DNA of 64,000 bases, taken from contig NZ_SLWS01000013.1 in the NCBI RefSeq assembly GCF_004345645.1, positions 62,001-126,000 of the forward strand, given 5' to 3'. The notes under the pieces were generated by a model. The model was not told the DNA's origin and ran no database searches. It saw only the letters and a program-made list of their open reading frames with translations. How positions within the stretch are numbered: the stretch's first letter is position 1; every line of letters begins with the position of its first letter. Position numbers and translations under genes: made by a program. This DNA comes from Actinocrispum wychmicini. Lineage in GTDB: Bacteria; Actinomycetota; Actinomycetes; Mycobacteriales; Pseudonocardiaceae. Below, one piece after another: positions 47,788-57,723 of this stretch.

Positions 47788-48189
47788 TCAGGCAGTGACG
47801 CGAGTACCCGCGGTGACACGAGTCCCGCGGGTAACTCGGGTGCCGTTGGTGACGCGGGTTCCTTCACGCGTAACGCGGGTGCCGCTGGTGACGCGAGTTC
47901 CCTCACGGGTGACGCGAGTGCCGCTGGTGACCCGGGTGCCCTCGCGCGTGACACGAGTACCGTTTGTCACGCGGGTTCCGCGGGTAACACGAGTACCGCG
48001 GGTGACGCGCGTTCCACAGGTCACGCGGGTGCCTTCCTTGATGGCGGTGACCCGGGTGCCGCGGGTGACGCGGGTTCCACGAGTGACCCGAGTGCCGGCG
48101 GTGACACGGGTGCCCTCGGCCAGGCCATCACACAGAGCAGTGAACATACTGTCGATGGTCGCCTGATCGGGGGTCGGCATCGTCGTCAT
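47788..48189 (-). CDS. GTRVT-repeat protein, unknown function
   Basis: A 133-residue product from an ATG with GAGGAGG seven bases upstream. The first 25 residues (MTTMPTPDQATIDSMFTALC and DGLAE) lack a signal peptide. The rest is 17 copies of Gly-Thr-Arg-Val-Thr linked by one to four residues (mostly R, A, N, S or RE; one AIKE). The copies use different synonymous codons for all five residues, so the peptide, not the DNA, is conserved. The product is very basic, with one Cys in the leader and one in the array. A sigma70-like promoter lies upstream. I do not recognise the family. It could be a structural beta-repeat protein, or a multi-core peptide precursor; no maturation enzyme is adjacent. 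Confidence 0.75.
   Translation of the reverse strand: MTTMPTPDQATIDSMFTALCDGLAEGTRVTAGTRVTRGTRVTRGTRVTAIKEGTRVTCGTRVTRGTRVTRGTRVTNGTRVTREGTRVTSGTRVTREGTRVTSGTRVTREGTRVTNGTRVTRGTRVTAGTRVTA
47791..48114 (-). repeat. Coding tandem array, 17 GTRVT units
   Basis: Units are 18 bases with some of 21 (GTRVTRE) and one of 27. Three consecutive 39-base higher-order units, GTRVTS-GTRVTRE type, occur in the second half. Unlike the array in the giant gene, adjacent units differ at most synonymous positions, so the array is old and under protein-level constraint. Confidence 0.85.
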
Positions 48190-48261
48190 GTCGGGGCCTC
48201 CTCGTGACTCAAACGTGAGCAGTAGTGCTTTGCGCGGGTTCCGCAAGGTCCGTACAGGTGA

Positions 48262-48290
48262 AAGCTAAGAGCGTTCCGGGAAACTGACAA
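48262..48290 (-). promoter_or_regulatory. Predicted sigma70-type promoter of the GTRVT gene
   Basis: On the minus strand TTGTCA (48290-48285) and TAGCTT (48267-48262) are separated by 17 bases, a good match to the actinobacterial housekeeping consensus. Transcription would start near 48255, giving a leader of about 65 bases before the SD. The rest of the 48190-48516 gap holds no gene that I can support. Confidence 0.5.
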
Positions 48291-48516
48291 GCCGTCAAGT
48301 CGGTCCAACCGTTGAATTTCGGCCCCTAGCCACCGAACGCCGGGTTAAATTCGCCCGCACGCCGGACAAACATGGCCAGCGCACGGCGCAACAGGGTTAC
48401 CGAGCACGCCGGAACGGTCACAATTGGGATGCATAACGGCCCATAGGGGTCTCTCCCGGTCGGACACCCACCTCCCGATGCCCCCTTCTACCTAGGTGTC
48501 GGCTACCGTTGACGGT

Positions 48517-48762
48517 GTGAGCCTGGTCCAGACTGTTCTCGTCTTCGTGGCCATCCCCGGTGGGATCTACGGGATCGTGGCCCTACTGACGCTGCGCGTG
48601 CGCGCGTCCAAGACGCCCAGGTACCGACCTGGGCAGAGCTGGGAGTACCCGCCGGTCTGGTGGACGGCGAACCCAGACGGCGCCGCGCGGTCCGCGCTGG
48701 CGGAGGAGTCCGCGCCGATGGGGCTGCGGACGGCTTGGGGAGGTGCCCGTGGCAGCTGGTGA
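48517..48762 (+). CDS. Small membrane protein, conserved type, unknown
   Basis: An 81-residue protein with one N-terminal transmembrane helix (LVQTVLVFVAIPGGIYGIVA), a basic stretch (LRVRASKTPRYRPG) and a soluble tail with YPPVWWTANPDGA. It looks like a small membrane protein conserved beside DUF5130 genes. The GTG lies 13 bases after TACCGT with no SD, so I chose it over the in-frame GTG at 48496, assuming a leaderless mRNA. Its end overlaps the next gene by 14 bases. Confidence 0.72.
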   Translation: MSLVQTVLVFVAIPGGIYGIVALLTLRVRASKTPRYRPGQSWEYPPVWWTANPDGAARSALAEESAPMGLRTAWGGARGSW

Positions 48763-49234
48763 TCTTGTCAGGGCCGGGTCGGTCATCGACCGGTCGGACC
48801 TGCCGATGGGCACGGTGGTGACCGCGACCGGCCGGGTGTCGGTGGCGCGGCCGTACGAGCTGGCCACCCCGGAGTTGCCGTTCACGGCCGTTCAACTGTC
48901 TCGCCTGGACGAGGCGTTGACGCTGGCGAGCCGGTCGACCGGTCTTCAGTTCAGCATCTTCCTCGGCGCCCTCGGGCAGGACACCCGGGTCGAAGCCGAG
49001 CGGCTGCACGCCTCGATCGGTGCGAACGCGACCCACGCCGTGCTGATCGCTCTCTGCCCCGGACTGCGGAAGGTGGAGCTGGTGACGGGCCAGGAGGCCA
49101 GCCTGCGGCTGCCCGACCGGGGCTGCAAGCTGGCCGTGATGAGCATGGTCGCCTCGTTCAAGGAGGGCGACCTGATCGGCGGTCTGGTGAGTGGCCTGCG
49201 CATGCTGTGCGACCAGGCGGGCTCTCTCAACTAA
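48749..49234 (+). CDS. DUF5130 protein (TPM-like fold)
   Basis: A 161-residue protein. LSRLDEALTLASRSTGLQFSI and LHASIGANATHAVLIALCPG are typical of DUF5130, a TPM-like domain found beside pepN in actinobacteria. LRKVELVTGQEASLRL and MSMVASFKEGDLIGGL complete it. No membrane segment is seen, and function is unknown. The GTG at 48749 has GGGGAGG five bases upstream; a GTG at 48743 is also in frame. Coupled to the small membrane gene by overlap. A terminator follows. Confidence 0.82.
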   Translation: MAAGDLVRAGSVIDRSDLPMGTVVTATGRVSVARPYELATPELPFTAVQLSRLDEALTLASRSTGLQFSIFLGALGQDTRVEAERLHASIGANATHAVLIALCPGLRKVELVTGQEASLRLPDRGCKLAVMSMVASFKEGDLIGGLVSGLRMLCDQAGSLN

Positions 49235-49251
49235 GAGACGTTGACCGAACA

Positions 49252-49277
49252 GGGGCGGCCCGCTGGGCCGCCCCTTT
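49252..49277. terminator. Bidirectional hairpin terminator, DUF5130 / pepN
   Basis: GGGGCGGCCC (49252-49261) pairs perfectly with GGGCCGCCCC (49265-49274) around a 3-base loop and is followed by TTTC. It sits between the convergent stops at 49234 and 49282 and could end transcription from both sides. Confidence 0.85.
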
Positions 49278-49281
49278 CGCG

Positions 49282-51846
<2,565 letters not shown>

Positions 51847-51935
51847 TGATCACCTCTGGTCGAACGGGAAGTTGACAACCGTATCCAATCACGCCGGGCG
51901 GGAAGATGTTGACGACTGAGCGGGTTGTGCTGGCT

Positions 51936-52553
51936 ATGAGCGCTGCTGACGCAACCACCAGGGTCGACTTCTATTTCGACCCGGCGTGCCCGTTCGCCTG
52001 GATCTCGTCCAGATGGATTCTTGAGGTCGAGCAACACCGCGACCTGGACCTGCGGTTCCGGGTGATGAGCCTGGCCGTCCTCAACGAGGGCCGCGACCTG
52101 CCCGAGGACTACCGCAAGCTGTTGGACAACGCGTGGGGTCCGGTGCGGGTGGCGATCGCCGCGGCGCAGGCCAAGGGCGAGGACGTCCTTCGTGACCTGT
52201 ACACAGCGTTCGGCACCCGGCTGCACAACGGCGGCCGCCAGGACTACGACAAGGTGATCGAGGAGGCGCTCGCCGAGGTCGGGCTGCCGGCCGAACTCGC
52301 CGCGGCGGCCACGAGCACCGACTACGACGAAGCCCTGCGCAAGAGCCACCACGAGGGCATGGACCCGGTCGGGATGGACGTGGGCACGCCGACCATCCAC
52401 ATCGACGGCGTGGCGTTCTTCGGCCCGGTGCTCAACAAGATCCCGCGCGGCCAGGACGCCCTGGACATCTTCGACGGGTCCCGGTTGCTGGCCCGCTACC
52501 CAGGCTTCTTCGAGCTCAAGCGCACCCGTACGGGCGGCCTCGACTTCTCCTGA
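51936..52553 (+). CDS. DsbA-family thioredoxin-fold protein (mycoredoxin-like, CPFA motif)
   Basis: A 205-residue protein at the position of M. tuberculosis Rv2466c. [19 protein letters not shown] carries the active site, but as CPFA, whereas Rv2466c has CPWC (recalled). The resolving Cys is missing, so a monothiol mechanism with mycothiol is more likely (inference). [14 protein letters not shown] is the cis-Pro loop. The helical insert is normal. An upstream ATG at 51906 is in frame; I chose 51936, which fits the family N-terminus. It is the second DsbA-like protein in the window to lack the second Cys. Confidence 0.88.
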   Translation: MSAADATTRVDFYFDPACPFAWISSRWILEVEQHRDLDLRFRVMSLAVLNEGRDLPEDYRKLLDNAWGPVRVAIAAAQAKGEDVLRDLYTAFGTRLHNGGRQDYDKVIEEALAEVGLPAELAAAATSTDYDEALRKSHHEGMDPVGMDVGTPTIHIDGVAFFGPVLNKIPRGQDALDIFDGSRLLARYPGFFELKRTRTGGLDFS

Positions 52554-52565
52554 CGGCCTATGCTC

Positions 52566-52591
52566 GGTGGTGATCCGCGACGATCACCACC
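52566..52591. promoter_or_regulatory. Perfect inverted repeat upstream of the aldehyde dehydrogenase
   Basis: GGTGGTGATC (52566-52575) and GATCACCACC (52582-52591) are perfect 10-base arms around CGCGAC. It starts 12 bases after the DsbA-like stop and ends 22 bases before the dehydrogenase ATG. It may be a regulator site, or an mRNA hairpin acting as terminator or attenuator. No T-run follows. Confidence 0.5.
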
Positions 52592-52613
52592 GACCACGTT
52601 GGGAGAGCACGTC

Positions 52614-54044
52614 ATGGCAGCGCCTGTCACCACCCTCACCGGTCATGTCATCGACGGCCAGGAGGTCCATGGTGGGAGTCAGCGCATCGAGGTGGTGAAC
52701 CCGGCCACGGCCGAGATCATCACTTCGGTCCCGGCGGGCACGGTCGCCGACGTCGACGCGGCTGTCCGGGCCGCAGGGGCGGCGTTCCGCGACTGGTCGC
52801 GGACGACGGTCGACGAACGGCTGGCGGTGATCCGGCGGATCGTCGCCGAGTTGACCGCGCGCCGGGAGGATCTGGCCGCGACCATCACCGCCGAGATGGG
52901 CTCGCCGATCAGCTTCTCGCTGGCCGTGCAGGCGGGTACGCCGATCGCGACCGCCACCGGCGTGGCCGAGCTGCTCGCCGGTGACTTCAGCTTCACCGAG
53001 GAGATCGGCAACTCGCTCGTGCTGCGCGAGCCGATCGGTGTGGTCGGCGCGATCACCCCGTGGAACTACCCGCTGCACCAGATCGTGGCCAAGGTCGTGC
53101 CCGCGTTGGCCGCCGGCAACACGGTCGTGCTCAAGCCGAGCGAGATCAGCCCGTTGTCCGCCGGCCTGTTCATGGCCGTGCTCCAGGCGGCCGGGGTGCC
53201 CTCGGGTGTGGTGAACCTGGTGCACGGCACCGGACCGGTCGTCGGCGAGGCGTTGAGCGCGCACCCCGGGGTGGACATGATCTCGTTCACCGGCTCGACC
53301 CGGGCCGGGAAGCTGGTCAGCCAGGCCGCCGCCGGGACCGTCAAGCGGGTCGCGCTGGAGCTGGGTGGCAAGTCCGCCAACGTGATCCTGGACGACGCGG
53401 ATCTCACCGCGGCGGTGAAGAAGGGGATCGCGAACACGTACAACAACTGCGGCCAGACGTGCACCGCCTGGACCAGGATGCTGGTGCCCGCGGACAAGCA
53501 CGACGAGGTCGTCGAGCTGGCGGTCGCCGCCTCGGGCAAGTACTCGCCTGCTGACCCGACCGACCCGAACACCCGGATCGGCCCGGTGTCGTCCGACCTG
53601 CAGCGCACCCGGGTGTTGGGGTATGTCAACAAGGGCATCGACGAGGGCGCGACCGTGGCGTGCGGCGGCGCTGAGACGAGCGGCCTGCCTTCGCCGGGCG
53701 CGTACGTGCAGCCGACCGTGTTCTCGAACGTCCGGCCGGAGATGACCATCGCGCAGGAGGAGATCTTCGGCCCGGTGCTGTCGATCCTGCCGTACCGCAC
53801 CGAGGACGAGGCCGTGGCGATCGCCAACTCCACGATCTACGGCCTCGCCGGCGCGGTGTTCTCCGCCGACCAGGACCGGGCGCTGAGCGTGGCCAAGCGG
53901 CTACGGGCCGGGCAGGTGAGCGTGAACGGCGGCACGTTCAACCCGCTCGCGCCGTTCGGCGGCTACAAACAGTCCGGCAACGGGCGCGAGCTGGGCCGGT
54001 ACGGCATCGAGGAGTTCACCGAGCTGAAGTCCATCCAGCGCTGA
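52614..54044 (+). CDS. NAD(P)-dependent aldehyde dehydrogenase
   Basis: A 476-residue ALDH. TPWNYPLHQ gives the catalytic Asn, VALELGGKSANVIL the general-base Glu, and NNCGQTCTAWTR the nucleophilic Cys. EEIFGPVLSILPY and FGGYKQSGNGRELG are the C-terminal signatures. It oxidises an unknown aldehyde to acid. The ATG has GGGAGAG seven bases upstream. It is preceded by a perfect inverted repeat and its last 29 bases overlap the convergent MBL gene. It interrupts the order seen in mycobacteria between the Rv2466c and Rv2465c equivalents. Confidence 0.93.
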   Translation: MAAPVTTLTGHVIDGQEVHGGSQRIEVVNPATAEIITSVPAGTVADVDAAVRAAGAAFRDWSRTTVDERLAVIRRIVAELTARREDLAATITAEMGSPISFSLAVQAGTPIATATGVAELLAGDFSFTEEIGNSLVLREPIGVVGAITPWNYPLHQIVAKVVPALAAGNTVVLKPSEISPLSAGLFMAVLQAAGVPSGVVNLVHGTGPVVGEALSAHPGVDMISFTGSTRAGKLVSQAAAGTVKRVALELGGKSANVILDDADLTAAVKKGIANTYNNCGQTCTAWTRMLVPADKHDEVVELAVAASGKYSPADPTDPNTRIGPVSSDLQRTRVLGYVNKGIDEGATVACGGAETSGLPSPGAYVQPTVFSNVRPEMTIAQEEIFGPVLSILPYRTEDEAVAIANSTIYGLAGAVFSADQDRALSVAKRLRAGQVSVNGGTFNPLAPFGGYKQSGNGRELGRYGIEEFTELKSIQR

Positions 54045-54705
54045 GGTTTTCTCGCTGCTGGATCACGAAGTCCTGGCCGACGGGATGGCCGTGACCGGGG
54101 ACGACGATCCGTGGATCGAGCTGCAACAGGGCGTCCAGGACGTTCGGCCAGTTGGTGACGTCGCCGTCCCCGAACGACTCGTCGGTGAGTTCGGGGACTT
54201 CGACGAGGTCGCCGGCGAACACCACGTCGACGTCGGGCACGTGCACGACTGTGTCGCTGTAGGAGTGCGCGGGCCCGAAGTGGTGGAGGACAACGCTTCG
54301 GCCACCCACGCTTAGCGCTTCGGTGTCGGCGAAGAACTTCGTGGGCGTCACGAGCGTCGTCGTCTCGATGGCGTCGGCGATGTCTTCCTTGCCTTGGGCG
54401 CGGTAACTCGACGCCCACACGTCCTGTTCCTCGCGGTCGATCTGGAAGTTCTCGTGCGCCCACACATCGCACGGCAGGAACTCGCTCGTGCCGTAGAAGT
54501 GGTCGAAGTGTGGGTGCGTGAGCACCACCTGCCACGGGTACGGCGTGATCTCCCGTACGGCGTTGACGAGGTCCGCGCCTTGTACGCGGTCGCCGCGCGT
54601 GTCGATCACGAGGCACGCGTCCTCGCCGACGACGAGCCCGGTGGTGAGGTCCAACTCTTCGTGCCTGCGGGCGTACACGCCGTCAGCGACCTCGGTGAAT
54701 GTCAC
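54016..54705 (-). CDS. MBL-fold hydrolase
   Basis: A 229-residue metallo-beta-lactamase-fold protein. LTHPHFDHFYG is the HxHxDH metal motif (about residues 60-70). HHFGPAHSYSDTVVH gives the third His, FAGDLVEVPELTDES the Asp, and VVPGHGHPVG the last His. Substrate unknown. The start GTG overlaps the stop of the ComB-like gene (GTGA), so both are one leftward unit. It overlaps the convergent aldehyde dehydrogenase by 29 bases. Confidence 0.87.
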   Translation of the reverse strand: MTFTEVADGVYARRHEELDLTTGLVVGEDACLVIDTRGDRVQGADLVNAVREITPYPWQVVLTHPHFDHFYGTSEFLPCDVWAHENFQIDREEQDVWASSYRAQGKEDIADAIETTTLVTPTKFFADTEALSVGGRSVVLHHFGPAHSYSDTVVHVPDVDVVFAGDLVEVPELTDESFGDGDVTNWPNVLDALLQLDPRIVVPGHGHPVGQDFVIQQRENLSAGWTSAR

Positions 54706-55394
54706 TCGAAGACCCCGTTCACCAGGTGCGGTGCGGCTTTGCTGACGTTCGTCTGGCCGGCCAGCGCGATGTCCTCGGACAGGCCCCGCTCGCCCAACTC
54801 CAGGCCCGAACCGCAGCCGCCGAGCAGGTCGCCGAGGTACGGCTCGGCCGTGCGGTACGTCGTCGCCGCGAGCGCCGCCTCCGGTGACGCGGGGTTGTAC
54901 CCCAGGGCCAGCAGTTCGGACACGAGCGCGCCGGCGCCCAGGTAGTCCTCGATCGCGACCCGCATCCGGCCCTCGGTCCTGCCTTCGAACATGTTCACGC
55001 CCCATTGCTCACCGGCCGGAACGATGCCGATCGGGCCACGGTCGGCCAGGTCGATCGCCTTGTCCGCGACCGCGGCGGCGTTGCGCAGGCACCCGGCCAT
55101 CACCTTGGTCCACTGCGCGGCATGCTCGCACAGGCGTCCGCCGTTGGGGGAGGTCATGGTGATCTCGTCGCCCGGTTGGACGGACCGCAACGCACTTGGG
55201 CGCCGTAGACCGGTGGTGGCCTGCGGGCTGAACGGCCTCAGGTTGATCCGTCCGCCCTGCCCGACGATCATGTCGAGCGACGTGGTGAAGCACAACACGT
55301 CGACGATGATGAGCACTGTGCAGTGCGGGGCCAGCGCCTCGACGCCGTCGAGTCCCCATTCCAGTCGTACGCCAAAGCCGTCCTGAGTGAACAT
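54702..55394 (-). CDS. 2-phosphosulfolactate phosphatase (ComB) family protein
   Basis: A 230-residue protein. VLIIVDVLCFTTSLDMIVG is the first strand with the conserved Asp, ITMTSPNGGRL the substrate loop, GCLRNAAAVADKA a helix typical of ComB, and GIVPAGEQW then IEDYLGAGALVSEL the acid-rich phosphatase part. The archaeal enzyme dephosphorylates 2-phosphosulfolactate in coenzyme M synthesis. In this bacterium no other CoM genes are visible in the window, so the substrate is open. Linked to the MBL gene by a 4-base overlap. Divergent from rpiB across about 40 bases. Confidence 0.85.
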   Translation of the reverse strand: MFTQDGFGVRLEWGLDGVEALAPHCTVLIIVDVLCFTTSLDMIVGQGGRINLRPFSPQATTGLRRPSALRSVQPGDEITMTSPNGGRLCEHAAQWTKVMAGCLRNAAAVADKAIDLADRGPIGIVPAGEQWGVNMFEGRTEGRMRVAIEDYLGAGALVSELLALGYNPASPEAALAATTYRTAEPYLGDLLGGCGSGLELGERGLSEDIALAGQTNVSKAAPHLVNGVFE

Positions 55395-55435
55395 GCCTCC
55401 AGCCTGCCAGTCCGGTCCATGGCAGACTTCGGCGC

Positions 55436-55909
55436 GTGCGCGTGTATCTGGGAAGCGACCATGCCGGCTTCGAACTGAAGACCTACCTGGTCTCGCACCT
55501 GACCTCAGCAGGGCACGACGTCGTCGATGTCGGCCCCCATGTCTACGACGGCGACGACGACTACCCGCCGTTCTGCATCGACGCCGCCCGGCGGGTCGTG
55601 GACGACCCGGGCAGCCTCGGGATCGTGATCGGCGGCTCCGGCAACGGCGAGCAGATCGCCGCCAACAAGGTGCCCGGCTGCCGGGCGGCGCTCGCCTACA
55701 ACGTGGATACGGCGACCTTGGCGCGTGAGCACAACAACGCCCAGGTCGTCGGCATCGGCGCCCGGATGCACACCCCGGCGGAGGCCGCGGAGATCGTCGA
55801 CAGTTTCCTGGCGACACCGTTTTCCGAAGGGGCGCGGCACGCGCGCCGGATCGCCCTGATCGCCGAGTACGAGAAGACCGGGACCCCGCCGGCCCGGCCC
55901 GATGCCTGA
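55436..55909 (+). CDS. rpiB: Ribose-5-phosphate isomerase B
   Basis: A 157-residue isomerase of the pentose phosphate pathway, interconverting ribose-5-P and ribulose-5-P. VYLGSDHAGFELK at the N-terminus, GIVIGGSGNGEQIAANKVPG (the substrate loop, with Ser in place of Cys65 as in actinobacteria) and LAREHNNAQVVGIGAR are all characteristic. It starts at a GTG with no SD. It overlaps nei by 8 bases. It corresponds to Rv2465c. Confidence 0.95.
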   Translation: MRVYLGSDHAGFELKTYLVSHLTSAGHDVVDVGPHVYDGDDDYPPFCIDAARRVVDDPGSLGIVIGGSGNGEQIAANKVPGCRAALAYNVDTATLAREHNNAQVVGIGARMHTPAEAAEIVDSFLATPFSEGARHARRIALIAEYEKTGTPPARPDA

Positions 55910-56708
55910 GGGCCACACCCTGCACCGGCTGGCCCGGCTGCACCACCGCCGGTACGCCGGCCACCCGGTGTCGGTGTCCAGCCCACAGGGCCGGTTCGCC
56001 GCCCAGGCGTCCGCTGTGGACGGTCGGAAGCTGGTCCGGGCCGAGGCGTACGGAAAGCACCTGTTCCACGTGTACGGCCCGGACGCGGTCGTACACGTGC
56101 ACCTCGGCCTGGCCGGCATCTTCGACGAGCACAAACTGCCGCTCGCGCCGCCGGTCGGCCAGGTCCGGATGCGGGTCGCCGGGCGTACACATTGGACAGA
56201 CCTGCGCGGGCCGGCCGCCTGCGAGCTGCTGACCGCGGACGATGTGGCCAGGATCCACGCCCGCCTGGGCCCGGACCCACTGCGCAAGGACGCGGACCCG
56301 GACAAGGTGTGGCACCGGATCTCGAAGTCGCGGGTGCCGATCGCGGCGCTGCTGATGGACCAGGCCGTGCTCGCCGGCGTCGGCAACGTCTATCGGGCGG
56401 AGATCCTGTTCCGCCACCGGATCCCGCCGATGACGCCGGGCCGCGACCTGGACGCGGCCCTGTTCAAGGACGTCTGGGGAGACCTGGTCGACCTGATGAA
56501 GGACGGCGTGAAGGTCGGCCAGATCAACACGGTCCGGCCCGAGCACATGCCCGAGGTGACCGGCCGGGAACCCCGCCAGGACCGGCACGGCGGCGAAGTG
56601 TACGTCTACCGCCGGGCCGAAATGCCCTGCCACCTCTGCGGAACCGAAGTGGCGAAGGCCGAGCTGGCCGGCCGGAACCTCTACTGGTGCCCAACGTGCC
56701 AGGCATGA
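55902..56708 (+). CDS. nei: Fpg/Nei-family DNA glycosylase
   Basis: A 268-residue base-excision enzyme. The N-terminal PEGHTLHRLARLHH supplies the catalytic Pro2/Glu3 in the Nei form (PEGHTLHR rather than PELPEVE). KHLFHVYG and LGLAG follow. The H2TH region is seen at VPIAALLMDQAVLAGVGNVYRAEILF (part MDQAVLAGVGNVYRAEI). A C-terminal zinc finger CHLCG...CPTC closes it. It removes oxidised bases and cleaves the strand. It corresponds to Rv2464c and overlaps rpiB by 8 bases, so they are co-expressed. Confidence 0.93.
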   Translation: MPEGHTLHRLARLHHRRYAGHPVSVSSPQGRFAAQASAVDGRKLVRAEAYGKHLFHVYGPDAVVHVHLGLAGIFDEHKLPLAPPVGQVRMRVAGRTHWTDLRGPAACELLTADDVARIHARLGPDPLRKDADPDKVWHRISKSRVPIAALLMDQAVLAGVGNVYRAEILFRHRIPPMTPGRDLDAALFKDVWGDLVDLMKDGVKVGQINTVRPEHMPEVTGREPRQDRHGGEVYVYRRAEMPCHLCGTEVAKAELAGRNLYWCPTCQA

Positions 56709-56806
56709 TGATCCTCACCCGGAGGCAGCCCCCACCCTCTCCGGGGGGCGACCCCGATGCCAGCGTATCGCCGATGGGGGCGCAGGAGGGGGTTTGGCGG
56801 CTGTGA

Positions 56807-56835
56807 GTCCGTACGAACGGACCGTTCGTACGGAC
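56807..56835. terminator. Perfect 14-base inverted repeat between convergent genes
   Basis: Arms GTCCGTACGAACGG (56807-56820) and CCGTTCGTACGGAC (56822-56835) are perfectly complementary around a single A. It is the only strong structure in the 147-base gap between the stops of nei and the minus-strand membrane gene. A T-run is absent, so it may be a T-less hairpin terminator, or a protein-binding palindrome. Confidence 0.55.
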
Positions 56836-56855
56836 AACCCCCAGCCGGGTGACGG

Positions 56856-57647
56856 CTACCAGTCCCCGCCGCCGAAGTCCCCGCCGCCGTCTCCGCCGCC
56901 CCAGTCGAAGCCGCCACCGCCGTCGCCACCGAAGTCCTGACCGCCGCCGTCGCCGCCGAAGTCCTGGCCGCCGGCGTCACCCATGGCGTCGGCCTGGCCC
57001 GCGTCGTAGCCGGCCTGCCAGTCCTGGGCGCCGGCGATGCCGTGCATGCCGGAGAACATGGCGTCGAACAGCAGGAAGGACCCGACGCCCCAGGCGCCCG
57101 CGACCAGCGCCGGCTTCCACCACGGCTCCGAGTACCAGCCCTGCGGCACCGGCCGGCCGGCCACCCGGCCGCCTGGGTAGTAGTACGGCGTGCCCTCGCC
57201 GGAGTACGGCGATGCCTCGTAGTCGCGGCCTTCCACGGACACGCGACGGTCCTCGGTGACCTTGCCCGCCTCGGTGCGTTCGCGGTCCTCAGGCAAGGCG
57301 GGGCCCGGGTCCAGGCCCATCGCCGTCCGGGCCGCGCGCACGTAGTAGAGGCCTTCCAGCGCCGTCTTGGTGACCAGCCGGGCCTGTTCGGTGGTCCGTG
57401 CCTGATCCATCTGGGACCCGGCCGCGGTGTACCGCTCCGAGGCGTCGGCCATGGCCTGTTTGGACGCCGCGTCGGTACCGGTCAGGTTCATCACCTGGCC
57501 GCCGAGGCGTTCCATCCACCGCCGCGCGTCCGCTTTGGCGTCCTCGAGTTCGTTGCGGCGCGCGGCGTTTCCCTTGCTCACGGCCACCACGATCAGTCCA
57601 CCGACCACGATGACCAGGACAACCACCACGATGAGCAGACCCACCAC
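56856..57647 (-). CDS. Membrane protein with Gly/Asp-rich C-terminus
   Basis: A 263-residue protein. One N-terminal helix (LLIVVVVLVIVVGGLIVVA), then a helical coiled-coil region (residues 28-110), a disordered YYYPGG section, a second hydrophobic segment WWKPALVAGAWGVGSFLLFD, and a tail made of GGDGGGQDF repeats ending GGGDFGGGDW. This tail resembles those of TPM-domain membrane proteins but no TPM domain is present. Function unknown. The GTG has GGAGG one base upstream; the next GTG codon would be better spaced. Next to a perfect inverted repeat. Confidence 0.78.
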   Translation of the reverse strand: MVGLLIVVVVLVIVVGGLIVVAVSKGNAARRNELEDAKADARRWMERLGGQVMNLTGTDAASKQAMADASERYTAAGSQMDQARTTEQARLVTKTALEGLYYVRAARTAMGLDPGPALPEDRERTEAGKVTEDRRVSVEGRDYEASPYSGEGTPYYYPGGRVAGRPVPQGWYSEPWWKPALVAGAWGVGSFLLFDAMFSGMHGIAGAQDWQAGYDAGQADAMGDAGGQDFGGDGGGQDFGGDGGGGFDWGGGDGGGDFGGGDW

Positions 57648-57723
57648 GCCTCCAGCCAGAGCATTCCTAAAGTCGTCGAAACGGACAACGCGGAACGCTA
57701 CCGTGCTGGTTCCCGACTCGCCG

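Noticed and set aside
47791-48114. CRISPR array
   Set aside because: Units are 18-27 bases with no spacers, are in frame and vary synonymously, so they are coding repeats.
47480-48166. Plus-strand frame with VTRVP repeats overlapping the HNH gene and the GTRVT gene
   Set aside because: It is the shadow of the GTRVT array; it has no SD of its own and its first part is a frame-shifted reading of the HNH gene.
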